39,644 nucleotides of DNA from an uncultured Bacteroides sp. GTDB lineage: Bacteria > Bacteroidota > Bacteroidia > Bacteroidales > Bacteroidaceae. Shown one piece after another: positions 25,052 to 33,950 of the stretch. The DNA lies in the NCBI GenBank assembly GCA_900766195.1, contig CAAFUN010000177.1, forward strand, positions 1 to 39,644, read 5' to 3'. The translations under genes were made by a program, and so were the position numbers. Numbering within the stretch: the first letter of the stretch is position 1; every line of letters begins with the position of its first letter. Under the pieces are notes generated by a model, which worked only from the letters and a program-made list of their open reading frames with translations, made no database searches and was not told where the DNA came from.

Positions 25052-28000
25052 ATGAAAGACACTTATTATTTAAGGTCCATAGGACTATTATTATTTTGCC
25101 TGATTCCGTTGTGGATATTTGCACAGAATATTACGGTAAAAGGTGTAGTGAAGGACGCTAGTGGTGAACCCATAATTGGAGCTAGTGTCGTTGAAAAAGG
25201 GACTTCATCTAATGGTACGATTACTGATATGGATGGTAACTTTACCTTGAAAACAAAAAATAATGCTAGTTTAACTGTATCTTTCATAGGTTATATAACC
25301 CAAGAAATGAAAATCACGGGCAATTCAGTTCTTCAGATAATACTTAGGGAAGATTCCAAAACACTTGAAGAAGTAGTAGTAATAGGCTACGGAACAGCTA
25401 GACGTTCTGATGTGACAGGTTCTATTGCGTCAGTTCAAGGCGATAAACTTCGTGAGGTACCATCCACAAATATTACTTATGCCCTGCAAAGTAGAATTGC
25501 TGGTGTTGATATGACGCAAACATCTACCAAACCTGGTGCAAATCTACAAATCCGTATTCGTGGTACTCGTTCCTTAAACGCCTCAAATGATCCGTTGGTT
25601 GTATTGGACGGAATACCGTTTATGGGAAATCTTTCCGATATTAATCCTAGTGACATTAAGAGTATGGACATTTTGAAAGATGCTTCTTCTACTGCTATTT
25701 ATGGTTCTCGTGGGGCAAATGGAGTTATTTTGATTACTACATATAAAGGTACAGAAGGTTCTTCTGCAAAAGTAACTTATAACGGCTATTTCGGCTTAAA
25801 AGATATATTCTCCAAGTATCCGATGATGAACGGAAAAGAATTTATTGGATTGCGTAAGGCTGCAGGTATATACACAAATGGAGTAGATGAATCAGATGAT
25901 GTTGATATTGATTGGCAAGATTTATTGTACAAAACAGGAATAGTAACTAGTCATGATATAGGTGTGGCTGGCGGAACTAAAGGTGGTAGTTATAGCTTTG
26001 GTGCTGGCTATTATCGCGATGAAGCCGTGATACCAACACAATCTTATGACCGTTATTCAATACGAGGCAGTTTCGATCAAGGAGTTGGTAAATACTTTAA
26101 ATTTGGGTTGAACACAAACACAAATTATAATATAACAAAAGGTAGTCAAATAGGTATTTACTCTTCACTAAGTGCTTCTCCAATTGCCAATCCCTATAAA
26201 GAGGACGGGACTTTAAAGAGAACAATTCAAATGCCATTGGACACTCAATATACACTGACAAAAAGTGTTATTGAAAATTTGGGTGATGCTTGGGTCAATG
26301 AGACCAAAGCCTTGGGTACTTATAATACACTTTATGCTGAAATAACGAATCCTTGGGTCGAGGGGCTAAAATATCGTCTCAATCTAGGTCTGAACTATCG
26401 TTCCAGCGACAATGGTACATATACAGGAGAGGGTGTAAACAGTAGTACTGCTGATACCCCTTCAACCGCTTCAATCAGTAATTCTCGTACTACCAATTGG
26501 GCTGTAGAACATTTATTAAGCTATAATCATACATTTGCTGAAAAGCATCAACTGAATGTTGTCGGAATGTTTTCTGCAGAACAAACTGTTTATAACAGTT
26601 CCAATGTATCTGCTAAGGATATTCCTGCTGATTATTTCCAATATTACAATTTAGGACGCGCCAATGGTGAAATAACAGTTAATCCCGATTATCAAAATTA
26701 TCAAAAGAGCGGTTTGATGTCATGGATGGGGCGCGTGATGTATTCTTATGATGACCGTTATATGTTGATGGCCACAGTACGCTCTGATGCTTCTTCGAGG
26801 TTGGCAAAGGGGCATCAATGGCACACTTATCCGGCGGTATCAGCTGGTTGGAACATTAAAAAAGAAGCTTTTATGGATGATCTTAAATGGATGGATAATC
26901 TTAAATTGCGCGTAGGATATGGTGAAACGTCAAATCAATCTGTAGACCCATATTCAACGCTTGGCTTGTTAAGTACCCGACCGTATAATTTTGGGACCAA
27001 ATATGCCACAGGATATTATGTATCCAAATTGCCAAATCCCAATTTGGGTTGGGAGTATTCTTCCACATGGAATTTTGGAGCGGATTTCAGTCTGTTCCAT
27101 GGACGTTTATCAGGAACGGTAGAATACTATATACAAAAAACTCATGATTTGCTGCTAAGTGTAAATATGCCGTCTACTTCTGGCGTTAGCAGTTATATGG
27201 GAAATATTGGAAAGACACAAAATAAGGGAGTAGAACTTACGCTGAACGGTACTATATTAGATAATTATAACGGATGGACTTGGGAAGCAGGTATTAACCT
27301 TTATGCCAACCGAAATAAGTTAACAGAACTTGCTTCAAAGTCAAAAAGAGATGAAGGCAATCAATGGTTTGTTGGCTATCCAATAGATGTAATTTTTGAT
27401 TATAAGAAAATCGGACTTTGGCAAGAAGGCGATCCTTATTTGAATGTATTGGAACCTGGAGGAAATGTGGGCATGATTAAAGTAGAATATACAGGCGATT
27501 ACGACCAGAGCGGTAAACCAACAAGAGCAATTGGTGCTGACGATCGACAGGTAATGAGCATGGAGCCTGACTTTCAAGGAGGTTTCAATACTAGTGTAGC
27601 TTACAAGGGTTTCGATTTGACAGTAATTGGAGCTTTCAAAAGTGGGGGTAAACTTATCAGTAGTCTATATTCATCAGGTGGTTATCTTAACATGCTAACC
27701 GGACGTAGAGGCAATGTAAAAGTGGATTATTGGACACCGGAGAATACAGATGCCAAATATCCGAAACCCGGTGGAGTGATGAGTAGTGACAATCCAAAAT
27801 ATGGAAGTACATTGGGATATTTTAGTGCTTCCTACACTAAAATACGTACTATTACATTGGGGTATAATTTTGAAAATTGTAAATGGATAAAGAATTTGGG
27901 CGTTGAAAAATTGCGTGCTTATGTTACAGTACAAAATCCATTCGTATTCTTTTCACCATATCATGATGAATCGGGTATGGATCCAGAAACGAACTCGTAT

Positions 28001-28114
28001 GGTAATGAAAACGCAGCAGTTCCTTTATCTGATAATTTGAAGCGATTGCTTACTATTGGAACAAATACACCTTCAACGCGCAATTATTTGTTTGGTATTA
28101 ATTTAACATTCTAA
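25052..28114 (+). CDS. susC1: SusC-like TonB-dependent outer-membrane receptor (first pair)
   Basis: A 1020-residue receptor. The signal peptide ends near FAQ, and residues 25-110 form a carboxypeptidase-regulatory-like beta domain (NITVKGVVKDASGEPIIGASVVEKGT). The TonB box region EEVVVIGYG and a plug domain (RSDVTGSIASVQGD, LVVLDGIPFMG, ILKDASSTAIYGSRGANGVILITT) precede the beta barrel, which ends with YLFGINLTF, a typical terminal Phe. The family imports polysaccharide fragments as a lid-and-barrel complex with SusD. I use the ATG at 25052; a GTG at 25043 is in frame but adds only three residues. SusD1 begins 18 bp after its stop. The linked xylanases imply a xylan-derived ligand. Confidence 0.94.
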   Translation: MKDTYYLRSIGLLLFCLIPLWIFAQNITVKGVVKDASGEPIIGASVVEKGTSSNGTITDMDGNFTLKTKNNASLTVSFIGYITQEMKITGNSVLQIILREDSKTLEEVVVIGYGTARRSDVTGSIASVQGDKLREVPSTNITYALQSRIAGVDMTQTSTKPGANLQIRIRGTRSLNASNDPLVVLDGIPFMGNLSDINPSDIKSMDILKDASSTAIYGSRGANGVILITTYKGTEGSSAKVTYNGYFGLKDIFSKYPMMNGKEFIGLRKAAGIYTNGVDESDDVDIDWQDLLYKTGIVTSHDIGVAGGTKGGSYSFGAGYYRDEAVIPTQSYDRYSIRGSFDQGVGKYFKFGLNTNTNYNITKGSQIGIYSSLSASPIANPYKEDGTLKRTIQMPLDTQYTLTKSVIENLGDAWVNETKALGTYNTLYAEITNPWVEGLKYRLNLGLNYRSSDNGTYTGEGVNSSTADTPSTASISNSRTTNWAVEHLLSYNHTFAEKHQLNVVGMFSAEQTVYNSSNVSAKDIPADYFQYYNLGRANGEITVNPDYQNYQKSGLMSWMGRVMYSYDDRYMLMATVRSDASSRLAKGHQWHTYPAVSAGWNIKKEAFMDDLKWMDNLKLRVGYGETSNQSVDPYSTLGLLSTRPYNFGTKYATGYYVSKLPNPNLGWEYSSTWNFGADFSLFHGRLSGTVEYYIQKTHDLLLSVNMPSTSGVSSYMGNIGKTQNKGVELTLNGTILDNYNGWTWEAGINLYANRNKLTELASKSKRDEGNQWFVGYPIDVIFDYKKIGLWQEGDPYLNVLEPGGNVGMIKVEYTGDYDQSGKPTRAIGADDRQVMSMEPDFQGGFNTSVAYKGFDLTVIGAFKSGGKLISSLYSSGGYLNMLTGRRGNVKVDYWTPENTDAKYPKPGGVMSSDNPKYGSTLGYFSASYTKIRTITLGYNFENCKWIKNLGVEKLRAYVTVQNPFVFFSPYHDESGMDPETNSYGNENAAVPLSDNLKRLLTIGTNTPSTRNYLFGINLTF

Positions 28115-28132
28115 ATGAAGGGAGATTATATT

Positions 28133-30088
28133 ATGAAACAGATTCTATATAAAATGAGATATGCAGTAGTAGCTTTTATAATGTTGTTTTTAAGTGTTGG
28201 ATGTTCAGATATTTTAGATGAACAACCACGCAGTATTTATACGCCCGATTATTTTTCTACAGAAAAAGGAGTAATGGGTGGACTAACTTCCATGTATGCA
28301 CATTTACGCTATATATACGGGCAGGCCTATTATTATAATTCATGTCTGACTGGTACTGATGAAGCAACTTATGCACAGTCGGCGGACGGTAATTTTAAAG
28401 ATGCAGATTTATCCGGAGTAGGTGAAATTACTCCTTCGACAAGCCGTTCTGATGTATTGTGGGGAACTGCATTTGCCAATATAAATACAGCAAATGGAGT
28501 AATTGATAATGCAGCTAAAGTTGGTATATCCGATGCTTTAATTGCAGAAGCTCAGTTCTTCCGAGCATTCGATTATTTCTTACTAGCCCAGACTTTCGGT
28601 GGAGTGCCATTGGATTTAGGTTCAGGAGAACTGAAATTCAACACTTCCACGATACGTACATCTGTACGTAATACAGTACCTGAAGTTTACACTAAAGCTA
28701 TATTCCCTGGTCTAATTAGTGCCGTTGCTAATTTACCGGAAACTGGTCGAGTAACCGGAGGAGTGACAAAAACAGTCGCCCGGCTTTATTTGGCTAAAGC
28801 ATATTTGACTTATGCTTGGTGGTTGGAAAATCCTAATAATATACCTACTTATCCATTGTGTGACCGTAAGGATCCCGAAGGGCATGATGCCCAGTGGTAC
28901 TATCAGAAAGCTTATGATATGGCAGTTGAGGGTATTGAGAATCCAGGTTCCTTTGGTCTACAGCCTACTTTTTATAATGTGAATGTAGGCACAAATGATC
29001 GTAATAATGAAATTTTATTATATGCTGATCATACAGAAAAGAGCGAATTCTACAATGGAGCGAGTTTGACTTATGGTAGTGGCGGAGCCCCAGATAACTT
29101 TGCTAGTTGGATGATGACATGGAACTATACCAATATCAAAAGTGGTGTAGCGGCAGATTGGAGTAGCAAAGTCAGTTCAGTGCAACGTGAGGCCGTACAA
29201 GCCCTAGGTCGTCCGTGGACACGTATGTGCCCTACTATTGGTGTGATAGAGAAAACATTTGCAGATAAGGCCAACGATTCCCGTTATGATGGGACGTTCA
29301 CTACTGTTTACAGGGGCAATTGGCAAAAAGGTGGAACTGCTAATGAGTTTGTTTACAATGCCAATGGGATAAAAATATATATGGGAGACGCTGTTCTGAC
29401 TTTCTTAGGGGAAGAACCGCAGACAACCATTACATATCCTTCAGGGCAAGGCGACAATAATATTGGTGCTGGTACATTACCAGGCAGATCCGATTTTGTA
29501 GTATCGCCCAGAGGAATAAGCCGAATAGTATATCCCGGTATATGGAAGTTAGGACCGTATCGTACAGATAACGGTACAGGATTAGGACAACCGAATGCAG
29601 GAAGCACAAGACCATATAATATAGCTAAATTTTCAGAACTGTATTTTATTGCAGCTGAAGCAGCAGTAAAAGGAGCGACGAGCAAATCAGGAAAGAGCGC
29701 ACGAGAATTAATTAATGTAATTCGTGCACGTGCTGGAATGTGGAATTGGGATAATAATGGAAATGTGGCAAAAGTAAAGGACAATAGCAAAGCTATGACT
29801 GATGCTACTCCTACTACAATTACTATTGATTATATTCTTTCTGAACGCTCTCGAGAGTATTATGGAGAAGGTTATCGTTGGTTTGATCTCGTACGTACAC
29901 AAAAATGGTCAGATATTGCCGGAACTTATGAAATTTGTGGAACCAGCTACGGCGATCATACTCCTAAAACTTATACCCGTACTATAAGTAATTATCTCTA
30001 TCTTCGTCCAATTCCTCAAGAACAGCTTGATAGAATGGAAATGACAGATGAAGGGAAAAAAGCATATCAGAACCCCGGATATAAGTAA
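28133..30088 (+). CDS. susD1: SusD-like glycan-binding lipoprotein (first pair)
   Basis: A 651-residue surface lipoprotein with signal peptide MKQILYKMRYAVVAFIMLFL and lipobox LSVGC, so Cys24 is lipidated. The N-terminal region has the family's DILDEQPRS and the TPR-like helical part (QFFRAFDYFLLAQTFGGVPLDLG, ARLYLAKAYLTYAWWLE). The C-terminal SusD domain includes FSELYFIAAEAAVKGA, INVIRARAGMWN, DYILSERSREYYGEGYRWFDLVRT, and ends with YLRPIPQEQLDRMEMTDEGKKAYQNPGY. A start at 28115 overlaps the SusC stop closely. I prefer 28133 because gggag lies 11 bp upstream and the signal peptide begins there. It closes the first SusCD pair. Confidence 0.93.
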   Translation: MKQILYKMRYAVVAFIMLFLSVGCSDILDEQPRSIYTPDYFSTEKGVMGGLTSMYAHLRYIYGQAYYYNSCLTGTDEATYAQSADGNFKDADLSGVGEITPSTSRSDVLWGTAFANINTANGVIDNAAKVGISDALIAEAQFFRAFDYFLLAQTFGGVPLDLGSGELKFNTSTIRTSVRNTVPEVYTKAIFPGLISAVANLPETGRVTGGVTKTVARLYLAKAYLTYAWWLENPNNIPTYPLCDRKDPEGHDAQWYYQKAYDMAVEGIENPGSFGLQPTFYNVNVGTNDRNNEILLYADHTEKSEFYNGASLTYGSGGAPDNFASWMMTWNYTNIKSGVAADWSSKVSSVQREAVQALGRPWTRMCPTIGVIEKTFADKANDSRYDGTFTTVYRGNWQKGGTANEFVYNANGIKIYMGDAVLTFLGEEPQTTITYPSGQGDNNIGAGTLPGRSDFVVSPRGISRIVYPGIWKLGPYRTDNGTGLGQPNAGSTRPYNIAKFSELYFIAAEAAVKGATSKSGKSARELINVIRARAGMWNWDNNGNVAKVKDNSKAMTDATPTTITIDYILSERSREYYGEGYRWFDLVRTQKWSDIAGTYEICGTSYGDHTPKTYTRTISNYLYLRPIPQEQLDRMEMTDEGKKAYQNPGYK

Positions 30089-30094
30089 TTATTG

Positions 30095-30230
30095 CTGTCC
30101 GGTAAAACTGTATCTTAATCAACAAATAGGCTGTACTTCCTGTTTAGAAATTCAGTCTTTCGTATTTCCTTGGTAGCTGCAATAATAGAATGGAAATATT
30201 ATATTTTAAAATACATATTTTACCGGACAG
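30095..30230. mobile_element. MITE-like element with 13-bp terminal inverted repeats
   Basis: ctgtccggtaaaa at 30095-30107 and its exact reverse complement ttttaccggacag at 30218-30230 bound a 136-bp non-coding segment. Beyond the perfect 13 bp the similarity continues imperfectly for about 10 more nt (tgtat-ttta). No transposase is inside. A clear target-site duplication is not visible: the flanks are attg and tcaa. It looks like an internally deleted insertion sequence or a miniature transposable element. Confidence 0.55.
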
Positions 30231-30261
30231 TCAATTTATTATCCAACGTTAAATTTGTCTA

Positions 30262-30396
30262 ATGAGTAAAAACAAAAGAAGCAATGGCAAAACTCTCCGC
30301 AACTATACTTATGTGAAGCGTTTGGATAATTATATGCACCTTGGCATCATGTTTTTGGCATGCTCTAGCTTTTTGATTTCTTCGGGAGAATTATAA
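30262..30396 (+). pseudogene. 44-codon frame, possible remnant of a transposase C-terminus
   Basis: It encodes MSKNKRSNGKTLRNYTYVKR followed by a hydrophobic LDNYMHLGIMFLACSSFLIS segment and ends SGEL. A short basic stretch, then YVKRLDNYMHLG, then a hydrophobic tail resembles, by eye only, the C-terminal end of some IS transposases. An in-frame stop lies 4 codons upstream of the ATG. The MITE-like repeat ends 31 bp before it, and the rest of any transposase is missing. It could equally be a spurious frame. Confidence 0.25.
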
Positions 30397-30702
30397 TAAG
30401 CGCTAGTGGGTCGACTTTTGTTGATGAAATAGCTACCGTAAAACTTCCTTTGCTGATGTCAGAGTCTATATACTTTATTCTGTGTATGATTTAATTGTAA
30501 TTACATTTTATACTTCCGTTGAAAAATACTGGGTATTTGCTATTTAAACTTACTGTCTTTTTTTGACATAAAGATCTATGAACAAAACGTTCGATTAAAT
30601 TTTGGAATACTAATTGTAATTTTTCCTTTTCTATATCAAACAATGCTTATTACTTCATTCCCATACCTGTATTTTGACGTAAAGGTATAAATTATAAACA
30701 GC

Positions 30703-30763
30703 AATAATTTAAATCATTTTTAGTTAGCAATCATTTATAGTATTAATTTAATCCGTGAATTTT
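30703..30763 (+). repeat. Leader sequence shared with the first SusC gene
   Basis: Counterpart of 24991-25051 with the same order of AT-rich blocks and the same ttaatttaatccgtgaatttt preceding ATG. The conservation between two paralogous loci suggests a functional leader (regulatory or translation-related), or recent duplication and conversion. Confidence 0.6.
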
Positions 30764-33700
30764 ATGAAAAACACTTATCATTTAAGGTCCGTGGGACTAT
30801 TACTCTTTTGCCTAATGCCGTTGTGGCTGTTTTCACAGAACATTACGGTAAAAGGCGTAGTGAAAGACACCAATGGCGAACCAATCATTGGTGCCAGTGT
30901 AATTGAGAAGGGGACTTCTTCTAATGGTATTATTACCGATCTTACAGGTAATTATTCTATCCAAGTACGAAATAGTAATTCAGCCATTACTGTATCTTTT
31001 GTGGGTTTCAAATCTCAGACTATTCAAGTAAATGGTCGCAACGTAATCAATATCAATATGGAAGAAGATTCAAAACTTCTCGACGAGGTAGTTGTCGTTG
31101 GTTATGGTGTTCAGAAAAAAAGTGATCTTACTGGGGCTATTGCTTCAGTTAATGGGGATGATATAAAGAAGCTTTCAACAGTAGATGCCGGTGCTGCACT
31201 TCAAGGAAAGGCTGCCGGTATTCAGGTTTTAAACACATCCGGTGCTCCAGGTTCAGGTGCTTCAATTCGTATTCGTGGTTATTCATCCAATTCAGACAAA
31301 CTGGGTCCTTTATTAATTGTCGATGGTTTAAAAGTAGATAACATCCAGTATCTTGATCCTTCAATGATTGCATCTATGGAGGTTCTCAAAGATGCAGCTT
31401 CGGCAGCAATTTATGGAGCTCAAGCAGGTAATGGAGTTGTTCTTATTACAACAAAGACCGGCAATAGTTCGAATGGCCGTCCGAAAATAACGTATTCTTT
31501 CAAAGCTATTAACCAAAGACTTGGCAAGACTCCTAAAATTTTCGGTGCAAAAGATTGGATTAAATACAAGGAATTGTCTGGTTACGATATGAAAACTCTC
31601 TGCAAGAGTAATGGCGTTGATTACGACAACCCTAAAGAAACAGACTGGGTAAAGGAAGTATTTGGCGATAGCTGGGCAACTCAGCATTCTGTAACATTTC
31701 AAGATGGTAATGATAAAGGGCATTTTTTCACCTCTGTAAACTACTTAGACAACGATGGTATTGTACGTGGCAAGAAAGATACCTATACTCGTCTTACTGG
31801 TCAACTCAATGCGGACTATCAACTCTATAGCTGGATTAAGGTTGGAACGAATACCTCTATCGAGAAGTGGGCTACTCGCAACATCACACAGCAGAGCGCT
31901 TATGGCTCTATGTTGGCACCTACTCTTTTGCTTGACCCTCTGACTCCTGTATATTGGGATAGTGTTGATGACTTCACAACAGATATGAAGGAACAATATG
32001 CAAAGAATCCCCAAACCATTCTCATCGCTCCGAATGGTAAGTACTATGCTACTTCAAAGTTTCAGATGGATGACAACGGTAATCCTCTTCTCCAACGCGA
32101 CCGCCGCAACGCAAAAAGCTCCGGTTTTACGGTTCGTGGAACAGTTTTCGCAGACCTAACACCTGTTGACGGTCTTGTGATGACATCTCGTTTTTCTTAC
32201 ATCATTGCACAGAACAACAATCACGACTACTCAGAACCATACTATATGAATGGCCAAGCTAAAGCTACAGATTATTCTATCTCAGCCTCAGCCAACAATA
32301 GCAATTACTATCAGTGGGAAAACTTTGCGAACTTCAACAAAACATTATTTGAGAAACACAATGTTGGTGCTATGATAGGTATGTCGTATACTGAATATCG
32401 CTCTGACAACGTCTCAACTTCAGCTACCGGCACAGGCGGCAACAAGATTCTATCCGGTGACGCTGATAACTTCAAGTATATTGACTATGTAAATTCAGCT
32501 ACGACTACTACAAAAGGTATCGGTAACCTTCCTGGAGTTTCAACAAGTCTCTCTTACTTTGGTCGTTTCCTATATACTTATGACAATCGCTACAGTCTAC
32601 AGTTTAACTACCGTGCCGATGCCTTTGATACTTCCAAACTTCCTTCTGATAAACGTTGGGGTAGATTCCCTTCAGTTGCCGTAGGCTGGAACATCGGTAA
32701 TGAGAAGTTTATATCAAACAACATCAGCAGTGATCTTCTCTCATTTTTGAAGTTCCGTGCTTCTTGGGGGCGTAACGGCAATGTTAATGTGCTTAGTAAC
32801 TACCCGTATATTTCGCCAATCAGTTACAATGCTGCTTGGTATCAATACGGTGATAATCCTGCTCAAAACTATGGGTCATATCCTTCCGGTCTTGCTAATC
32901 CAAATCTTAAGTGGGAGACATCCGAGCAATTAGATTTTGGTCTTGACATGCGTTTCTTCAGAGATCGATTGGCTGTTAGTCTTGACTATTTTAATAAGGA
33001 CACGAAGGACCTTCTCATATCTACCAACCCGGTTCCTGAAGTTTATGTAAATTCGACTATAGTAAACGCAGGTAAAATTAACAATAGGGGATTTGAACTT
33101 GAGGCCTCTTGGAAAGATCATATTGGCGACTTGAGGTATAATATCTCTGGAAACTTCTCTACCTTGAGGAATAGGGTTACTTATCTGTATAATGACATCA
33201 CTCGTATCGCTAGCAATAAGGGTGGTGTAGATGGTACCAACAACATGGTATATAGCGCATTCGAGGAAGGTCACTCTATATGGTACTTTCGCGCATACGA
33301 CTATGCAGGTGTAAACAAGGAGACCGGTGCAGCCCAGTTCCGCAATCATAAGGGTAAAATAGTTTCTTCTTCAGAGTTAAGCGATCAAGATATGACTGAT
33401 ATAGGTAGCGCTATTCCAAAGTTTACCTATGGTTTAACTATCAACTTGGAATATAAAGGTTGGGACTTCTCTGTATTTGGTACAGGTGTAGGAGGTAATA
33501 AAATCTTTAATATTCTTTATCGTGCAGATACGCCCATGCGCAACTCATTGAAGTATTACATGGATCACGCTTGGAGCGAAACCAACAAAAATGCGTCTAT
33601 GCCGGCTGTTGCTGACGTAGCTCATGATCGTTATTTCTGGAGTTCAAGTGCTTCGATGTTCGATGGTTCTTATTTCAAGATTAAGCAGATTCAGTTGGGT

Positions 33701-33907
33701 TACACATTGCCCAAAACACTTACTCAAAAAATGGCAATAAAGGAGCTTCGCTTTTTTGTTTCTTTGGATGACTTCTTCACTTTCTCCAGCTATCCCGGTA
33801 TGGATCCGGAAACTGCAACGACTTCCAAAAATGGTGGTGGTGGATTTGATATTGGTACATACCCAACCATGAAGAAGTGTACATTCGGTGCAAGCTTTGC
33901 ATTCTAG
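30764..33907 (+). CDS. susC2: SusC-like TonB-dependent outer-membrane receptor (second pair)
   Basis: A 1047-residue SusC homologue, distinct from SusC1 over most of its length. The signal peptide ends near FSQ. The regulatory beta domain (NITVKGVVKDTNGEPIIGASVIEKG), TonB box (DEVVVVGYG), and plug (LLIVDGLKVDN, VLKDAASAAIYGAQAGNGVVLITTKTG) are followed by the barrel and terminal FGASFAF. The first 70 residues are almost the same as in SusC1, whereas the rest diverges. Codons in the body use more C and fewer A/T third positions (runs such as ctctcttac). It is paired with SusD2 43 bp downstream. Two pairs in one locus usually recognise different fragment sizes or decorations of one glycan. Confidence 0.93.
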   Translation: MKNTYHLRSVGLLLFCLMPLWLFSQNITVKGVVKDTNGEPIIGASVIEKGTSSNGIITDLTGNYSIQVRNSNSAITVSFVGFKSQTIQVNGRNVININMEEDSKLLDEVVVVGYGVQKKSDLTGAIASVNGDDIKKLSTVDAGAALQGKAAGIQVLNTSGAPGSGASIRIRGYSSNSDKLGPLLIVDGLKVDNIQYLDPSMIASMEVLKDAASAAIYGAQAGNGVVLITTKTGNSSNGRPKITYSFKAINQRLGKTPKIFGAKDWIKYKELSGYDMKTLCKSNGVDYDNPKETDWVKEVFGDSWATQHSVTFQDGNDKGHFFTSVNYLDNDGIVRGKKDTYTRLTGQLNADYQLYSWIKVGTNTSIEKWATRNITQQSAYGSMLAPTLLLDPLTPVYWDSVDDFTTDMKEQYAKNPQTILIAPNGKYYATSKFQMDDNGNPLLQRDRRNAKSSGFTVRGTVFADLTPVDGLVMTSRFSYIIAQNNNHDYSEPYYMNGQAKATDYSISASANNSNYYQWENFANFNKTLFEKHNVGAMIGMSYTEYRSDNVSTSATGTGGNKILSGDADNFKYIDYVNSATTTTKGIGNLPGVSTSLSYFGRFLYTYDNRYSLQFNYRADAFDTSKLPSDKRWGRFPSVAVGWNIGNEKFISNNISSDLLSFLKFRASWGRNGNVNVLSNYPYISPISYNAAWYQYGDNPAQNYGSYPSGLANPNLKWETSEQLDFGLDMRFFRDRLAVSLDYFNKDTKDLLISTNPVPEVYVNSTIVNAGKINNRGFELEASWKDHIGDLRYNISGNFSTLRNRVTYLYNDITRIASNKGGVDGTNNMVYSAFEEGHSIWYFRAYDYAGVNKETGAAQFRNHKGKIVSSSELSDQDMTDIGSAIPKFTYGLTINLEYKGWDFSVFGTGVGGNKIFNILYRADTPMRNSLKYYMDHAWSETNKNASMPAVADVAHDRYFWSSSASMFDGSYFKIKQIQLGYTLPKTLTQKMAIKELRFFVSLDDFFTFSSYPGMDPETATTSKNGGGGFDIGTYPTMKKCTFGASFAF

Positions 33908-33950
33908 TAGAGAAAATAATTCTTGAAAAACTAAAAAAAAGTAATTCATT

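Larger units (their letters stand above)
30089..30763. other. 675-bp region between the two SusCD pairs with MITE-like element
   Basis: Holds the inverted-repeat element at 30095-30230, a 44-codon open frame (30262-30396), AT-rich sequence without recognisable features (30400-30700), and the leader repeat shared with SusC1 (30703-30763). No terminator hairpin with a T-run was found after SusD1. Confidence 0.6.

Noticed and set aside
29353..29790. Minus-strand open frame of 145 codons opposite SusD1
   Set aside because: It is a shadow of the SusD1 frame with repetitive proline/serine content and no independent signals.
30262..30396. Functional small protein between the SusCD pairs
   Set aside because: No ribosome-binding site or promoter, stop codons in all nearby frames, and position right after the MITE-like element; listed only as a possible remnant.
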